Part shown: positions 1-8,846 of the stretch, one piece after another | Layout of the letters: every line of letters begins with the position of its first letter | Numbering within the stretch: the stretch's first letter is position 1 | From: Bugula neritina | Taxonomy: Eukaryota > Bryozoa > Gymnolaemata > Cheilostomatida > Bugulidae | Assembly: GCA_964035545.1 (NCBI GenBank) | Contig: OZ037766.1 | Span: forward strand, 3,528,501 to 3,592,500 | Length of the DNA: 64,000 nucleotides | Direction of reading: 5' to 3' | Notes under the pieces: generated by a model | Databases searched by the model: none | Told to the model about the DNA's origin: nothing | The model's input: the letters and a program-made list of their open reading frames with translations, nothing else | Position numbers and translations under genes: made by a program

Positions 1-2575
1 CTTGTACAAGTAGCCAGTTGAACAGCTGAAGGGGTTTCCGTGAGTGCAAAGTGATGACAGTAGCACAGGTGGAGGCAACCCTTCTAACAGCAGCAGATGT
101 ACTGCACAAATTGTTTAGAAAGGGAGCAATGTAGAGCTAAAAACATAACAGCAGTATATTACTAAAGTGTAAAATGTAAAGAGTTTATATGGGGAAGTGA
201 TATACTCAATGAATTTCAGATCTATTTAATTTCTAATTTTCAGGGTCTGTTTTGATGTAGTGAATAAGGGTGTAGTTTACAAGAGCTAAGTAAGTCCAAC
301 ACTAACAAAACGTTAATTTCTCCATTGTATAATTTTATGGTTTATATATCTAAAAGTAGTTCTACATTATATGAAACACAATTCTGATTTCATGTGCATA
401 ATCTCAGTAACCAGAATTTGTGAGAAACTTTTTTCCGTGTTATTAGTCTATGATAGAAGTTTCTACATAATTTCACTTCAACAAATAAAAACAAACATTG
501 ACAAGTTTAAAAAACTGATAAAATCCCATAGCCAATGCAACAAAATTACTGTAAGAAATTTCCAAATTGTAAGAAGATACATTGTAAATTAGCTTAGCCT
601 TAGCTACAAGCTGAACTAACTAACCTTGACCTCAGCATCAGTAGCTGACACCATGAGAGAACTGGCTATGTTCGGCATGGCAGACATGAGACTCTCTTGC
701 AGTGCTTCTTCGTGTCTCTCCGCCATCTTGGTTACACAAGACAAGAGGTTGACTACGAAGGCACGTCGCTTATGCAGACGAATCATGGGTGCCAACTCAG
801 CAAACCGCCACAGAGCACTTCTGACACAGCGAGACGGTCCATTCTTTTTCAGTTCTTTGAAAAACTCTATCTGCAGTCGGCCCAGGTTGGTGTCCAACAG
901 GGCCTGAGTAACACAAAATATTTATTAATTATTGAAACAAACTTGGCAAATCAATTATATAAAGTTACTGAACTTACAGTCATGGTTAAAGAAACGTAAC
1001 TCTTATAACTCTTATATATATTTATGTACGTAACCTTATGTGTGTGTATATACCACTCATATATACACGTTCAAACACAAATAAAAAGAAACTGCATCAA
1101 TTTCTTTAGAAACCCATGGGTGTTTTCAAAATACTCCATGTTAAGATGAACTGCACAATATTTCCTTGATAATGTACAGCTTACATATTCTTCATACATA
1201 TGGTCTCTTAAAATACTAAAAAACATCATTATTGCTACATATGAAGTCTAAACGTAAAGGAAGTCACTTGATGTCCAATTTTTTCCAAACTACAGTTAAT
1301 CATAAGTTTACCAGTAAAGTACTTTGTTAGAGTAGTAACCAGATGTGAAGATAAGGAGCATTTTGTTCAGAAAGAAAGAAGAGCATACGTGACATCATAT
1401 CTTAATAATGCAGATGAAATATACTAACAATGCCATTGTGTTTTAATTAATCATTAAATTTTTCAACAAGTCATAACACATTGTACGAGATGCTGAAAAC
1501 AGTTAAAATATTCACACTGCAAAACGTCAAGTTTCCAAAGTATACAATTCAAAATTGTGTGTAATGAATAAATAAACACCGAGTGCAATGAGCTAGGAGG
1601 GCATCTTACTCTAGTAATACGGTTGAGACTTTCATCTGAGACCATCCGAACATCAGAGTCCTTGTCATTGGCATAGCTGAGTAGAGTCTCAATCACAACT
1701 CCTAGGAGTTTGGGGAACTCTGCAGCAGACCTAAATGTAAACAGAAAACTTAGGCAATAAATTAGAAATGCTGACGGGAGCATTTTCCATAATTCACAAA
1801 AAGTAACTATTTTATTTAAGTTCAATTGTTGCTCGAAAGACAAATATTTTCGACTGAATTTAAAAGACACTTCATCAATAATTTTATAATAAAATGCTCT
1901 AATAACAAAATTTGCGGTGATTCGAAAAAGGAAGTAAATCATTCAGTTTTTAAACACAACAGGTTTGCTAAGAAGAGCTTAAAACTTTTAGAAAAGCACA
2001 AAATCTCCTAGTATTTCAACAAGTAGCATATAAAATAGAAAACATATTCACCTAACAGCTGGTGAGCACATGCAATCAGCCAAAATGTTGCAGTTGGTAA
2101 TCTTTTCTTTTGTGTTCTCGGGTTCATTCTTCTTTCTGGATAAATAAACATGTTAATTTGTCAAATGATCTGTCAAATAATCTGTCAGTTTTGTATTATA
2201 CTAACAGAAACGTCTTATCAAAACAAATTTGAGAGTTAATTCATGCAAAAGATACTCAGGCATGCAGAGTAATTATAGATTTGGATTTCATACTGATATA
2301 CATATACTTCTCTTACTTTAAATATAATTGGCAGTTTTGGTTTGAATGGTTACAAAACAAGGTATATAATTAATGTTAGTATGAAATGTAGGAACACATA
2401 TAAATACAATTTAATCAATATGAACTTAAACAAACGGCAGTCATTTGTGTGAAAATTTGCTATGGAGTAACTTGAAAACTTACTTGGAGGTATTAGTTGC
2501 TGCTTCTTCAATGCCATCGGGTTGAAATACTTTTAAATTTTCTAGAGCTTTGATTAACTTATCAATGCTTCCCAT
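1..2575 (-). CDS. HTT: Huntingtin, N-terminal part (five coding exons; 3' end outside window)
   Basis: Scaffold protein built of HEAT repeats, acting in vesicle transport and autophagy (family knowledge). Coding exons in gene order: 2484-2575, 2052-2135, 1610-1730, 625-903, 1-136 (cut by the window edge). All have GT-AG borders and the joined frame stays open. The protein starts MGSIDKLIKALENLKVF, which matches the 17-residue amphipathic N-terminus of vertebrate huntingtin. The glutamine and proline tracts are absent: one Q follows, then an acidic linker. Later matches are the PKLLGVVIETLL region, DVRMVSDESLNRITRALLD, GRLQIEFFKELKKNG and ALWRFAELAPMIR, then a segment ending VRRVASTCATVI. Exon lengths of 84 and 121 nt equal human exons 2 and 3 as I recall them. 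The 279-nt exon equals human exons 4 to 6 joined. The start is the only ATG in frame with N17-like sequence. Very secure identification; outer exon edges read by eye. Confidence 0.95.
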
Positions 2576-3026
2576 TTCAATGAATGTTGGATTTCATTTC
2601 AAATCTTCAAAACAATTAGAAGAACATTGAATGAGCTCATGATACGACACAAACTATGCGACACCACTGTGATATAATTTTTTAAGAAATGAAGAGCTAG
2701 CATAGCATAAGCTTCCCAAAAAGTATTGACTCGAGGATGCTATTTTTAGCAGTGATAAAAAAGAATAAAATAGCTAAACTTTTAGTTTTAGTTAAACTTC
2801 AAGTCTAAGGTTGCTGCAGTCAAAGTGAAAGTCTCACTCAACAGTGAGTAGAATGACAGAAGGATAAAATAGTAGACAAATACTGGTAGAACAGCAGTAT
2901 TACTACTAGTACAACTACTGTATTTACTGTCTACTAGTAGTAGTATGCTATTATTATTTCTAAACTTGAAGTCAAAGTGAATCGAGTTTTGCCAGTATCA
3001 CTATCACCAATATGAATATCAATACA
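2576..3026. other. Huntingtin 5' flank with short A-N-T repeat patch
   Basis: Non-coding sequence just upstream of the huntingtin start. It should hold the huntingtin 5' UTR and promoter, but I see no clear TATA box or other decisive element. About 2880-2960 is a short patch of period-three A-N-T repeat (ACT, AGT and ATT words), like the longer arrays elsewhere. The LTR element is inserted directly after this segment, so it and 7537 onwards were once contiguous. Confidence 0.5.
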
Positions 3027-3031
3027 AATAG

Positions 3032-3263
3032 TGTTTTATGTTGATTTGTGATATTATTTCAGCTATCGTGAAAAGACAGAACGTGCTCGAGTTAGTTGAT
3101 AAACGTAAGAGGCCGAAGCCGTGATTTATTACCACAATATATATACACGAAAATACTAAAACTATTACAATAAGTGATACAATTAATTATTAAGATTATG
3201 ACAAAAAATAGTAAAATAATAAAATAACAAATTAGAAATAAATGTTTACATGAACACCGAACA
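3032..3263 (-). repeat. 3' LTR of the Ty3/Gypsy element
   Basis: This 232-bp copy appears identical to 7300-7531. In element orientation it is the downstream LTR, preceded by a purine-rich tract. TG...CA ends are present. Confidence 0.95.
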
Positions 3264-3272
3264 TCTCCCACA
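3264..3272 (-). promoter_or_regulatory. Polypurine tract
   Basis: On the minus strand the bases next to the 3' LTR read TGTGGGAGA, then TGTTCGG of the LTR. A purine-rich run at this place is where plus-strand DNA synthesis is primed in LTR elements. Confidence 0.7.
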
Positions 3273-3304
3273 GAATAGAAAAAAGCTATTTAGATATGAT
3301 TGTT

Positions 3305-6300
3305 TTAAGAGGGCACATAGTCTGCCATCCAACTAGGTGGCTTCCGTTCTCTGGTTGAACGTCTTAGATTGTCGCTATGATTGGCGCTCTCGGTGGTGTC
3401 AACCTGGGTACTACTAGCGTTTTGTTTAGGATCCTTTGGTGTCTCAGGACTCGCTGGCTCCGTGACGAGTGGTCTGATGTCTCGCCGGTTTCTCCGAAAG
3501 AGGTTGTTGTTAAGTTGTATGGCATAGGCTCTGCTACTCAATTGTTTGTTAATTTGCGCCTCCTGCCATTTTCTCCGGTGCTGACTCCAGTCTCGAACCA
3601 AAACTGGTTGCCCTTCTTTCAGCACTGCCAAATCTCTTGCACCGTCATTGCATCTCTGCTGCAGTTTTTCATTGCGGCCCTGCTTTTCCCACCAACCTTG
3701 GTTGTTCTCTGTTTCTGGCCGAACTTGTGGGAGTACTGACCTGGTGGGTCTTCCGATAAGTTGCTGAATTGGGCTGGCCGTCAGGCCTTCTTTGGTGGTG
3801 TTGAGATGTTCCAGTAACGCAAGTTCGGGCTCTTCACATCTGCGGAGTATACGTTTGGCTATCTTCACAGCAGACTCTGCCTTCCCATTGGACTGAGGAT
3901 GATATGGAGAGCTGGTGGTGTGTGTGAAATTCCATGATTGGCTGAAAGTGGAAAACTGGTGCGAGGTAAACTGTGGTCCGTTGTCAGTGTGAACCTGTCT
4001 GGGTATTCCCAGGCGTCCAAAACAGCGCTTTATGGAGTTGATAACAGCCTCTGCTGTTTGGTTGTCCAGTCGGTCATATTCAAGGTAGTCAGTCGTATAG
4101 TCAACAATAGTAATGTAGTGAGTGTGATTGTATTCAAACAAGTCAATTCCTACTTTGGTCCAGGGTTGTTGGGGAACTGTGTGGAGTAAAAGTGTTTCCT
4201 TCTGTTGCCGGGGAGCATCCAGTTGACATTGTCGACAGTTAGCAATATTGTTTTTGATGTCATTGGTGATGCCAAGCCAAAACACTGTGTGGCGGGCACG
4301 TCTTAGTGTGGAGTTAATCCCATTATGGCCGGTGTGAAGTAGTTGGAGAAACTTTCTCTGGAGTGTCTTTGGAATAATGGCTCGTAGTCCTTTGTAAACA
4401 ATGCCATTGTCAATAGATAGTTCGTCCTGAAAGTGTTTGTACTTGTCGTGAGTTGTGCAGTTGGCAATGTTCCAGTCATGTTTAATAAGGTTTGTCAGTG
4501 TCATAAGTTCATTGTCCTGTGCAGTAGCAGTCCTAATGTTGTCAATTAAGTCGTCACAAACAGGAGCATCATTATTTTGAGAGTCAATGTGAAAAATGTG
4601 TTCTGGTAGTTGTTGATAGTTGGGGGAGTCAAAGTATGAGTCTCTTGAGAGTAAGTCAGCCGTGATCTGTTCAGCACCCTTTTGCCAAGTTACCTTAATG
4701 TTGGGGTATCTTTGTAAGTGAAGAAGCATAGCCTGCAACCTCCGAGATGCCTTATGAATGGATTTCCTGAAAATAGATACAAGGGGTTTGTGGTCAGTTT
4801 GGATAGTGACAGCATGGTGACCAAAGATATACTGGTCAAAGCGTTCAGTGCCAAACACTATGGCAAGGCACTCAAGCTCTAGTGGCACATAGTTCTGTTC
4901 CGATTTTGTTAAACTGCGAGATGCATATGCTACAGGCTTGCCTCCTTGCATGAGTGTTGCACCCACACCAGCATTTGAAGCGTCAGTTTGTATAGTTACT
5001 GGCTTGTTGCAGTCAAAGTATTGTAGAGTTTCTGAGTCAGTTAGTAAGGTCTTCAGTCTATTAAAAGCGTTCATTTGGTCGTCAGTCCAGTGAAAGTCTT
5101 GAGCATTGTCTTGTGTCAGTAAACGTCGTAATGGTTCAGATTCCGATGCTAGGTTGCTAATAAATTTTGACATGTATGTGATGTGACCAAGGAATCGTTT
5201 TACTCCCTGTGGAGATGAGGGAGGTTTCATCTTAAGAATGGCTTTTACTTTGTTAGGATCTGGTTTAAGTCCATTAGTTGTCAGTATGTGTCCAATGTAA
5301 GGTAGTTCGTCCTGAAGGAAGCGGGATTTTTCCTTGTTCAGTCTCAGTCCTGTCTGTCGAGCACGTTTGAAGAGCGCTTCAAGGTTTCTATCATGCTCTT
5401 TCCTTGTGCTTCCAAAAATTAGGATGTCATCTGCAACTATGGTGATGCCATCAAGACCAGCAAGATTTTCCGTGAGCCTTCTCTGAAACTCCTCCGGCGC
5501 TGATGCAATTCCAAAGGGTAGCCTTAGGTACTTGTACTTTCCTATGGGAGTCCAGAAAGTTGTCAAGTCTGTAGATTCCTCAGCTAGGGGAATTTGATAG
5601 AAACCTTCTTTGGCGTCACACAAGGAGAAAAACTTGGCACCGTTGAGTTGTGGCAAAACATCTTCCAATGTTGGCATGACAGCGTGGTTTCGTTTAATTG
5701 CTTGATTGAGATTTTGCGGATCTATGCAGATGCGTATCTTTCCATTAGGCTTGCGCACTGGTTGTAGATGGCTTATCCAGTCTGTAGGTGCTTCTACCTT
5801 AGCGATAATTTGACGTTGTTCTAGTTCAAGAATAGTCTTGATGAGATCTGATTTCATCGACAAGGGCACCTTCCGCGGTCGGACTTGCACTGGTACAGCT
5901 TCAGGTCTTAGCTCTATCCTATATTCCTGTTCAAACTTTCCAAGTCCGGTAAATATGTCATCAAAGTTAGTCAGTAAAGTCTGAAGGTCTGGGTCAGTAG
6001 TGGCAAAGTTTACATTCTCGCTTTTGGTGCTGGGCATTTGTAATAAATCCAGGTGCAAACATGATTTCCATGACAGCAAGCTATGTTGGGTGGTTTCCAC
6101 AACTAGGAATTTTAATGTAGTGTAACATCCTTGCTTGTTTAGTATCTGTATCCGTGTCCACCCTAGTGGTGCACACTTGCTCTGGTCATATAAAGTTAGT
6201 ACAGTATCAGTCGGTGTAAGTTTCGGTCTACCTAGCTTGTCGTAGTCGATCGTATTCAAAGTATTGCATGATGCACCAGTGTCAAGTTGGAATTCAATGT

Positions 6301-7255
6301 CGTAAATAGTATCTGCTTGCTTAGCAGTGAGCATCGCTAATAATTTACGATCTCGTACAGTAGTGGAGATAGTACTTACATGTTGAGAGTCACTGTCTGA
6401 AGAGTAATTCCAGGTGACTTGATTGGCTGTTTCGGTTGAGTCGCGATAATGATGCATGCGTGACCTGCAGTATGCAGCAAAGTGGTTAAATTTCTTGCAA
6501 TGATTGCACTGTTTCCCATATGCTGGGCATGCTCGAGGTGGGTGATTGCCTCCACAGTTTCCACACCTAGAAGCACCAACTGATTTTCTGACGTTGGGCT
6601 GAGAGTGAGTGTGTGAAAGTTGTCCTCTGTGTTTATCAGTGTTACGAGTGTCATTAGAGTGATATTGATGAGTCGGAGGTCTATGTTCTACCAAGTTCAC
6701 TTGTTCGAGTCCATATGTGTTATCCTTAGTCATAGTCTTGTAGTCAATAGCCGATGCTTCTTCTCGTCTGCAGAGTTCAATTGCTTTGTCAAAGTCAGTC
6801 AAGTCAAACAGTTTCTTTCTAATCTTGTCACTTTCAATTCCCAGTATCAGTGCCTGTAGTATCAGTCGGTTGTACATGTCTTTTAAGTCACATAGTCCTG
6901 CAATGGTATGTAGTTCAGTCAAAAATTCGTCAATAGTTCTATTTCCTTGCTTACAAGTCAGTAGTGAGTGAGTCTTAGCCATTAAGTTTATTCTTGGTTT
7001 GCAGTAGTCATCAAACTGCGTCACAACTTTGTCATAGTCAGTTTTGTCATTGTTGTCAGTCCAGTTGAAAGAGTCGTATATTTGGTTGCCTCGGCGACCG
7101 ATAGTTCTAAGTAGGTATGCAGTTTTCACTTTGCCTTCGGCTGTATCTTTCGATGTGGCCGTTAAAAAAAGTTCGAAGTCACGTTTAAAAATCTTCCATT
7201 CCTCAGGTAAATTCGGTCCATCTGCTAATGGTTTTGGCGCTAGTAATTGCTCCAT
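3305..7255 (-). CDS. Gag-Pol polyprotein of the Ty3/Gypsy element (1316 aa)
   Basis: A single uninterrupted frame carries everything needed for retrotransposition. Residues ~1-220 are a Gag-like region. Two zinc knuckles follow: CX2CX3HX4C at ~231-243 and CX2CX4HX4C at ~250-263. The aspartic protease has DTGA at ~325. Reverse transcriptase spans ~440-650, with LPFGIASAPEEFQ and the catalytic motif VADD at ~607-610, where many relatives have YxDD. RNase H has TDAS at ~757. Integrase has a zinc-binding HX3H...CX2C from ~974 to ~1010, then catalytic D (~1038), D in HTDNGPQF (~1091) and E (~1127). A basic C-terminal tail follows. Gag and Pol are in the same frame, so no frameshift or stop readthrough is needed. 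There are no stops, so the copy may be active. Confidence 0.97.
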   Translation of the reverse strand: MEQLLAPKPLADGPNLPEEWKIFKRDFELFLTATSKDTAEGKVKTAYLLRTIGRRGNQIYDSFNWTDNNDKTDYDKVVTQFDDYCKPRINLMAKTHSLLTCKQGNRTIDEFLTELHTIAGLCDLKDMYNRLILQALILGIESDKIRKKLFDLTDFDKAIELCRREEASAIDYKTMTKDNTYGLEQVNLVEHRPPTHQYHSNDTRNTDKHRGQLSHTHSQPNVRKSVGASRCGNCGGNHPPRACPAYGKQCNHCKKFNHFAAYCRSRMHHYRDSTETANQVTWNYSSDSDSQHVSTISTTVRDRKLLAMLTAKQADTIYDIEFQLDTGASCNTLNTIDYDKLGRPKLTPTDTVLTLYDQSKCAPLGWTRIQILNKQGCYTTLKFLVVETTQHSLLSWKSCLHLDLLQMPSTKSENVNFATTDPDLQTLLTNFDDIFTGLGKFEQEYRIELRPEAVPVQVRPRKVPLSMKSDLIKTILELEQRQIIAKVEAPTDWISHLQPVRKPNGKIRICIDPQNLNQAIKRNHAVMPTLEDVLPQLNGAKFFSLCDAKEGFYQIPLAEESTDLTTFWTPIGKYKYLRLPFGIASAPEEFQRRLTENLAGLDGITIVADDILIFGSTRKEHDRNLEALFKRARQTGLRLNKEKSRFLQDELPYIGHILTTNGLKPDPNKVKAILKMKPPSSPQGVKRFLGHITYMSKFISNLASESEPLRRLLTQDNAQDFHWTDDQMNAFNRLKTLLTDSETLQYFDCNKPVTIQTDASNAGVGATLMQGGKPVAYASRSLTKSEQNYVPLELECLAIVFGTERFDQYIFGHHAVTIQTDHKPLVSIFRKSIHKASRRLQAMLLHLQRYPNIKVTWQKGAEQITADLLSRDSYFDSPNYQQLPEHIFHIDSQNNDAPVCDDLIDNIRTATAQDNELMTLTNLIKHDWNIANCTTHDKYKHFQDELSIDNGIVYKGLRAIIPKTLQRKFLQLLHTGHNGINSTLRRARHTVFWLGITNDIKNNIANCRQCQLDAPRQQKETLLLHTVPQQPWTKVGIDLFEYNHTHYITIVDYTTDYLEYDRLDNQTAEAVINSIKRCFGRLGIPRQVHTDNGPQFTSHQFSTFSQSWNFTHTTSSPYHPQSNGKAESAVKIAKRILRRCEEPELALLEHLNTTKEGLTASPIQQLIGRPTRSVLPQVRPETENNQGWWEKQGRNEKLQQRCNDGARDLAVLKEGQPVLVRDWSQHRRKWQEAQINKQLSSRAYAIQLNNNLFRRNRRDIRPLVTEPASPETPKDPKQNASSTQVDTTESANHSDNLRRSTRERKPPSWMADYVPS

Positions 7256-7287
7256 GTTATTTCAGTGTAATATTAATAATAATTAGA

Positions 7288-7299
7288 CTCGGGGCACCA
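7288..7299 (-). promoter_or_regulatory. tRNA primer-binding site of the LTR element
   Basis: Directly inside the 5' LTR the minus strand reads TGGTGCCCCGAG. TGG pairs with the CCA end of a tRNA, as expected for first-strand priming. The tRNA would end GGGGCACCA; I cannot name it. Confidence 0.75.
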
Positions 7300-7531
7300 T
7301 GTTTTATGTTGATTTGTGATATTATTTCAGCTATCGTGAAAAGACAGAACGTGCTCGAGTTAGTTGATAAACGTAAGAGGCCGAAGCCGTGATTTATTAC
7401 CACAATATATATACACGAAAATACTAAAACTATTACAATAAGTGATACAATTAATTATTAAGATTATGACAAAAAATAGTAAAATAATAAAATAACAAAT
7501 TAGAAATAAATGTTTACATGAACACCGAACA
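7300..7531 (-). repeat. 5' LTR of the Ty3/Gypsy element
   Basis: This 232-bp LTR is the partner of 3032-3263 with no difference that I could find. Promoter and polyadenylation signals of the element should lie here. On the minus strand it begins TGTTCGG and ends AAAACA. Confidence 0.95.
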
Positions 7532-7536
7532 AATAG

Positions 7537-8330
7537 CAAAATCAATAAAATAGTAATAGTAACACAATTGTTATGATGTTTATAGATACATTATTTACAT
7601 AATCATAATAAATTTAATATATTATCGTTTACTAATAATTGCAAAAAGATTATTAATTTTAAATTCAATAGTAATATTAACTTTGAGATTATTAGATTCA
7701 ATAATTATTTAATACCAACCAACAACTAAAAGCCAGAAATGACAACTACTAGCACTACTACTACTACTAGTAGTACAAACTACTATAACAATATTAATAA
7801 CAATCACAATGGGCATGGCACTGCCAGTCATAATGATAATCATTGTGATAATCATAATGATATTCATAGTAAGTGTAACTATAAAATGAATATCATTATT
7901 AATATTATCAGTAGAAAATTATTAGTGTTACTGTTAGTATTACTAGTAGTAAGTTACTAAGTCTACTAAATTACTATTGCTTTTGACTTATGAGTATGAT
8001 AGAGTAATTCACTAATACTAATAGTTATAGTGATACTGATAGTTTCCTACTGGTATTCATACAGTCACAATGATAGTGACACTCAATCTCATACTGATAG
8101 TAAAAATTCCATATTGATATTCAATATCAGATATTCATATTAAATATTTTAATTTATATTCATATTAATTATTCATATTGAATTACTGCGATATTCATAT
8201 TGATAATCATAACCATAATGATAATATATATAATGGCCATGGGCTTCGAATTTGCATCATCACAATCATTATAATTATCATAGCAATTACCAATACGATT
8301 ATCAAAATTAGCATATAATATCAAAATTGA
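7537..8330. repeat. Degenerate A-N-T trinucleotide array and other low-complexity sequence
   Basis: AT-rich sequence with a core around 7739-7795 made of ACT, AGT and AAC words in one period. This is followed by ATxATxATy stretches (about 7800-7880 and 8150-8290) rich in CATAATGAT-type words. No coding frame in it looks real: apparent frames are the products of the repeat. It continues the patch at 2880-2960 across the LTR insertion. Confidence 0.7.
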
Positions 8331-8399
8331 ACGTTCGGGATTCTTTTTTGCAGAAAGTTGAAGTGAAAACAAAAAGTCTTTTGGGAATAGGCACGAAGG

Positions 8400-8600
8400 T
8401 CACTTGAATGTTAAATTGCGTGTTCCAATAAAAACAACGTAGCTATTGGTCGGTTTATCTAGTTGCTTCATGTTTGACAGCAGTCAACAAGGAACTTACT
8501 TCATTGGTTGGTGAAAGTCGTCAAAGAGGCGGGTCGAGAGTTGTAAATCTGTTGCAGGCAAACATATTGGTTAACATAGTCTAAATAAAAGTTACCTGAT
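8400..8600 (+). promoter_or_regulatory. Putative CACYBP promoter region
   Basis: This is a less repetitive stretch 250-450 bp upstream of the proposed CACYBP start. It contains three ATTGG (inverted CCAAT) boxes, near 8443, 8513 and 8565, and a G+C-richer patch near 8528. No TATA box is obvious. The call rests only on position and CCAAT boxes. Confidence 0.35.
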
Positions 8601-8846
8601 GTCTAAAATTAATCGTAGTCCAATCTCACGCATGTTCTAGAAATTACTGCAGTTTCAGTTTGGTCTAATTGCTTTACTAATTCAGTAACTGTTTTTAAAT
8701 CATAATTTGTACAATAAATATTCAATTTTCAGCCGTGATACTGATACTCATATATTACTTTTTCACAACATACAGGTTCAGCCCAATTTGAAGAATAAAA
8801 GTGCAGCTACTTCTGTTACAGTTACAGTATTACTTTTAGTATCAGA

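Larger units (their letters stand above)
3032..7531 (-). mobile_element. Complete Ty3/Gypsy-type LTR retrotransposon, 4500 bp
   Basis: Two 232-bp direct repeats (3032-3263 and 7300-7531) that look identical base for base bound the element. Each LTR begins TG and ends CA. The host bases AATAG occur on both outer sides (3027-3031 and 7532-7536), a 5-bp target-site duplication. Read on the minus strand, the right copy is the 5' LTR, followed by a primer-binding site starting TGGTGCCCC. One long gag-pol frame follows, then a purine-rich tract next to the 3' LTR. Identical LTRs, a clean duplication and an unbroken frame indicate a very recent insertion. Domain order (protease, RT, RNase H, integrase) puts it in Ty3/Gypsy. 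The RT and RNase H wording recalls the Mag/K02A2.6-like branch, but that placement is an impression. Confidence 0.97.

Noticed and set aside
1463-1942. 159-codon minus-strand frame taken as a whole
   Set aside because: Only its 1610-1730 part is coding (huntingtin exon 3). The rest is flanking intron that happens to be open.
3377-7286. Plus-strand frames inside the LTR element
   Set aside because: They are antisense shadows of the gag-pol frame, with no features of their own.
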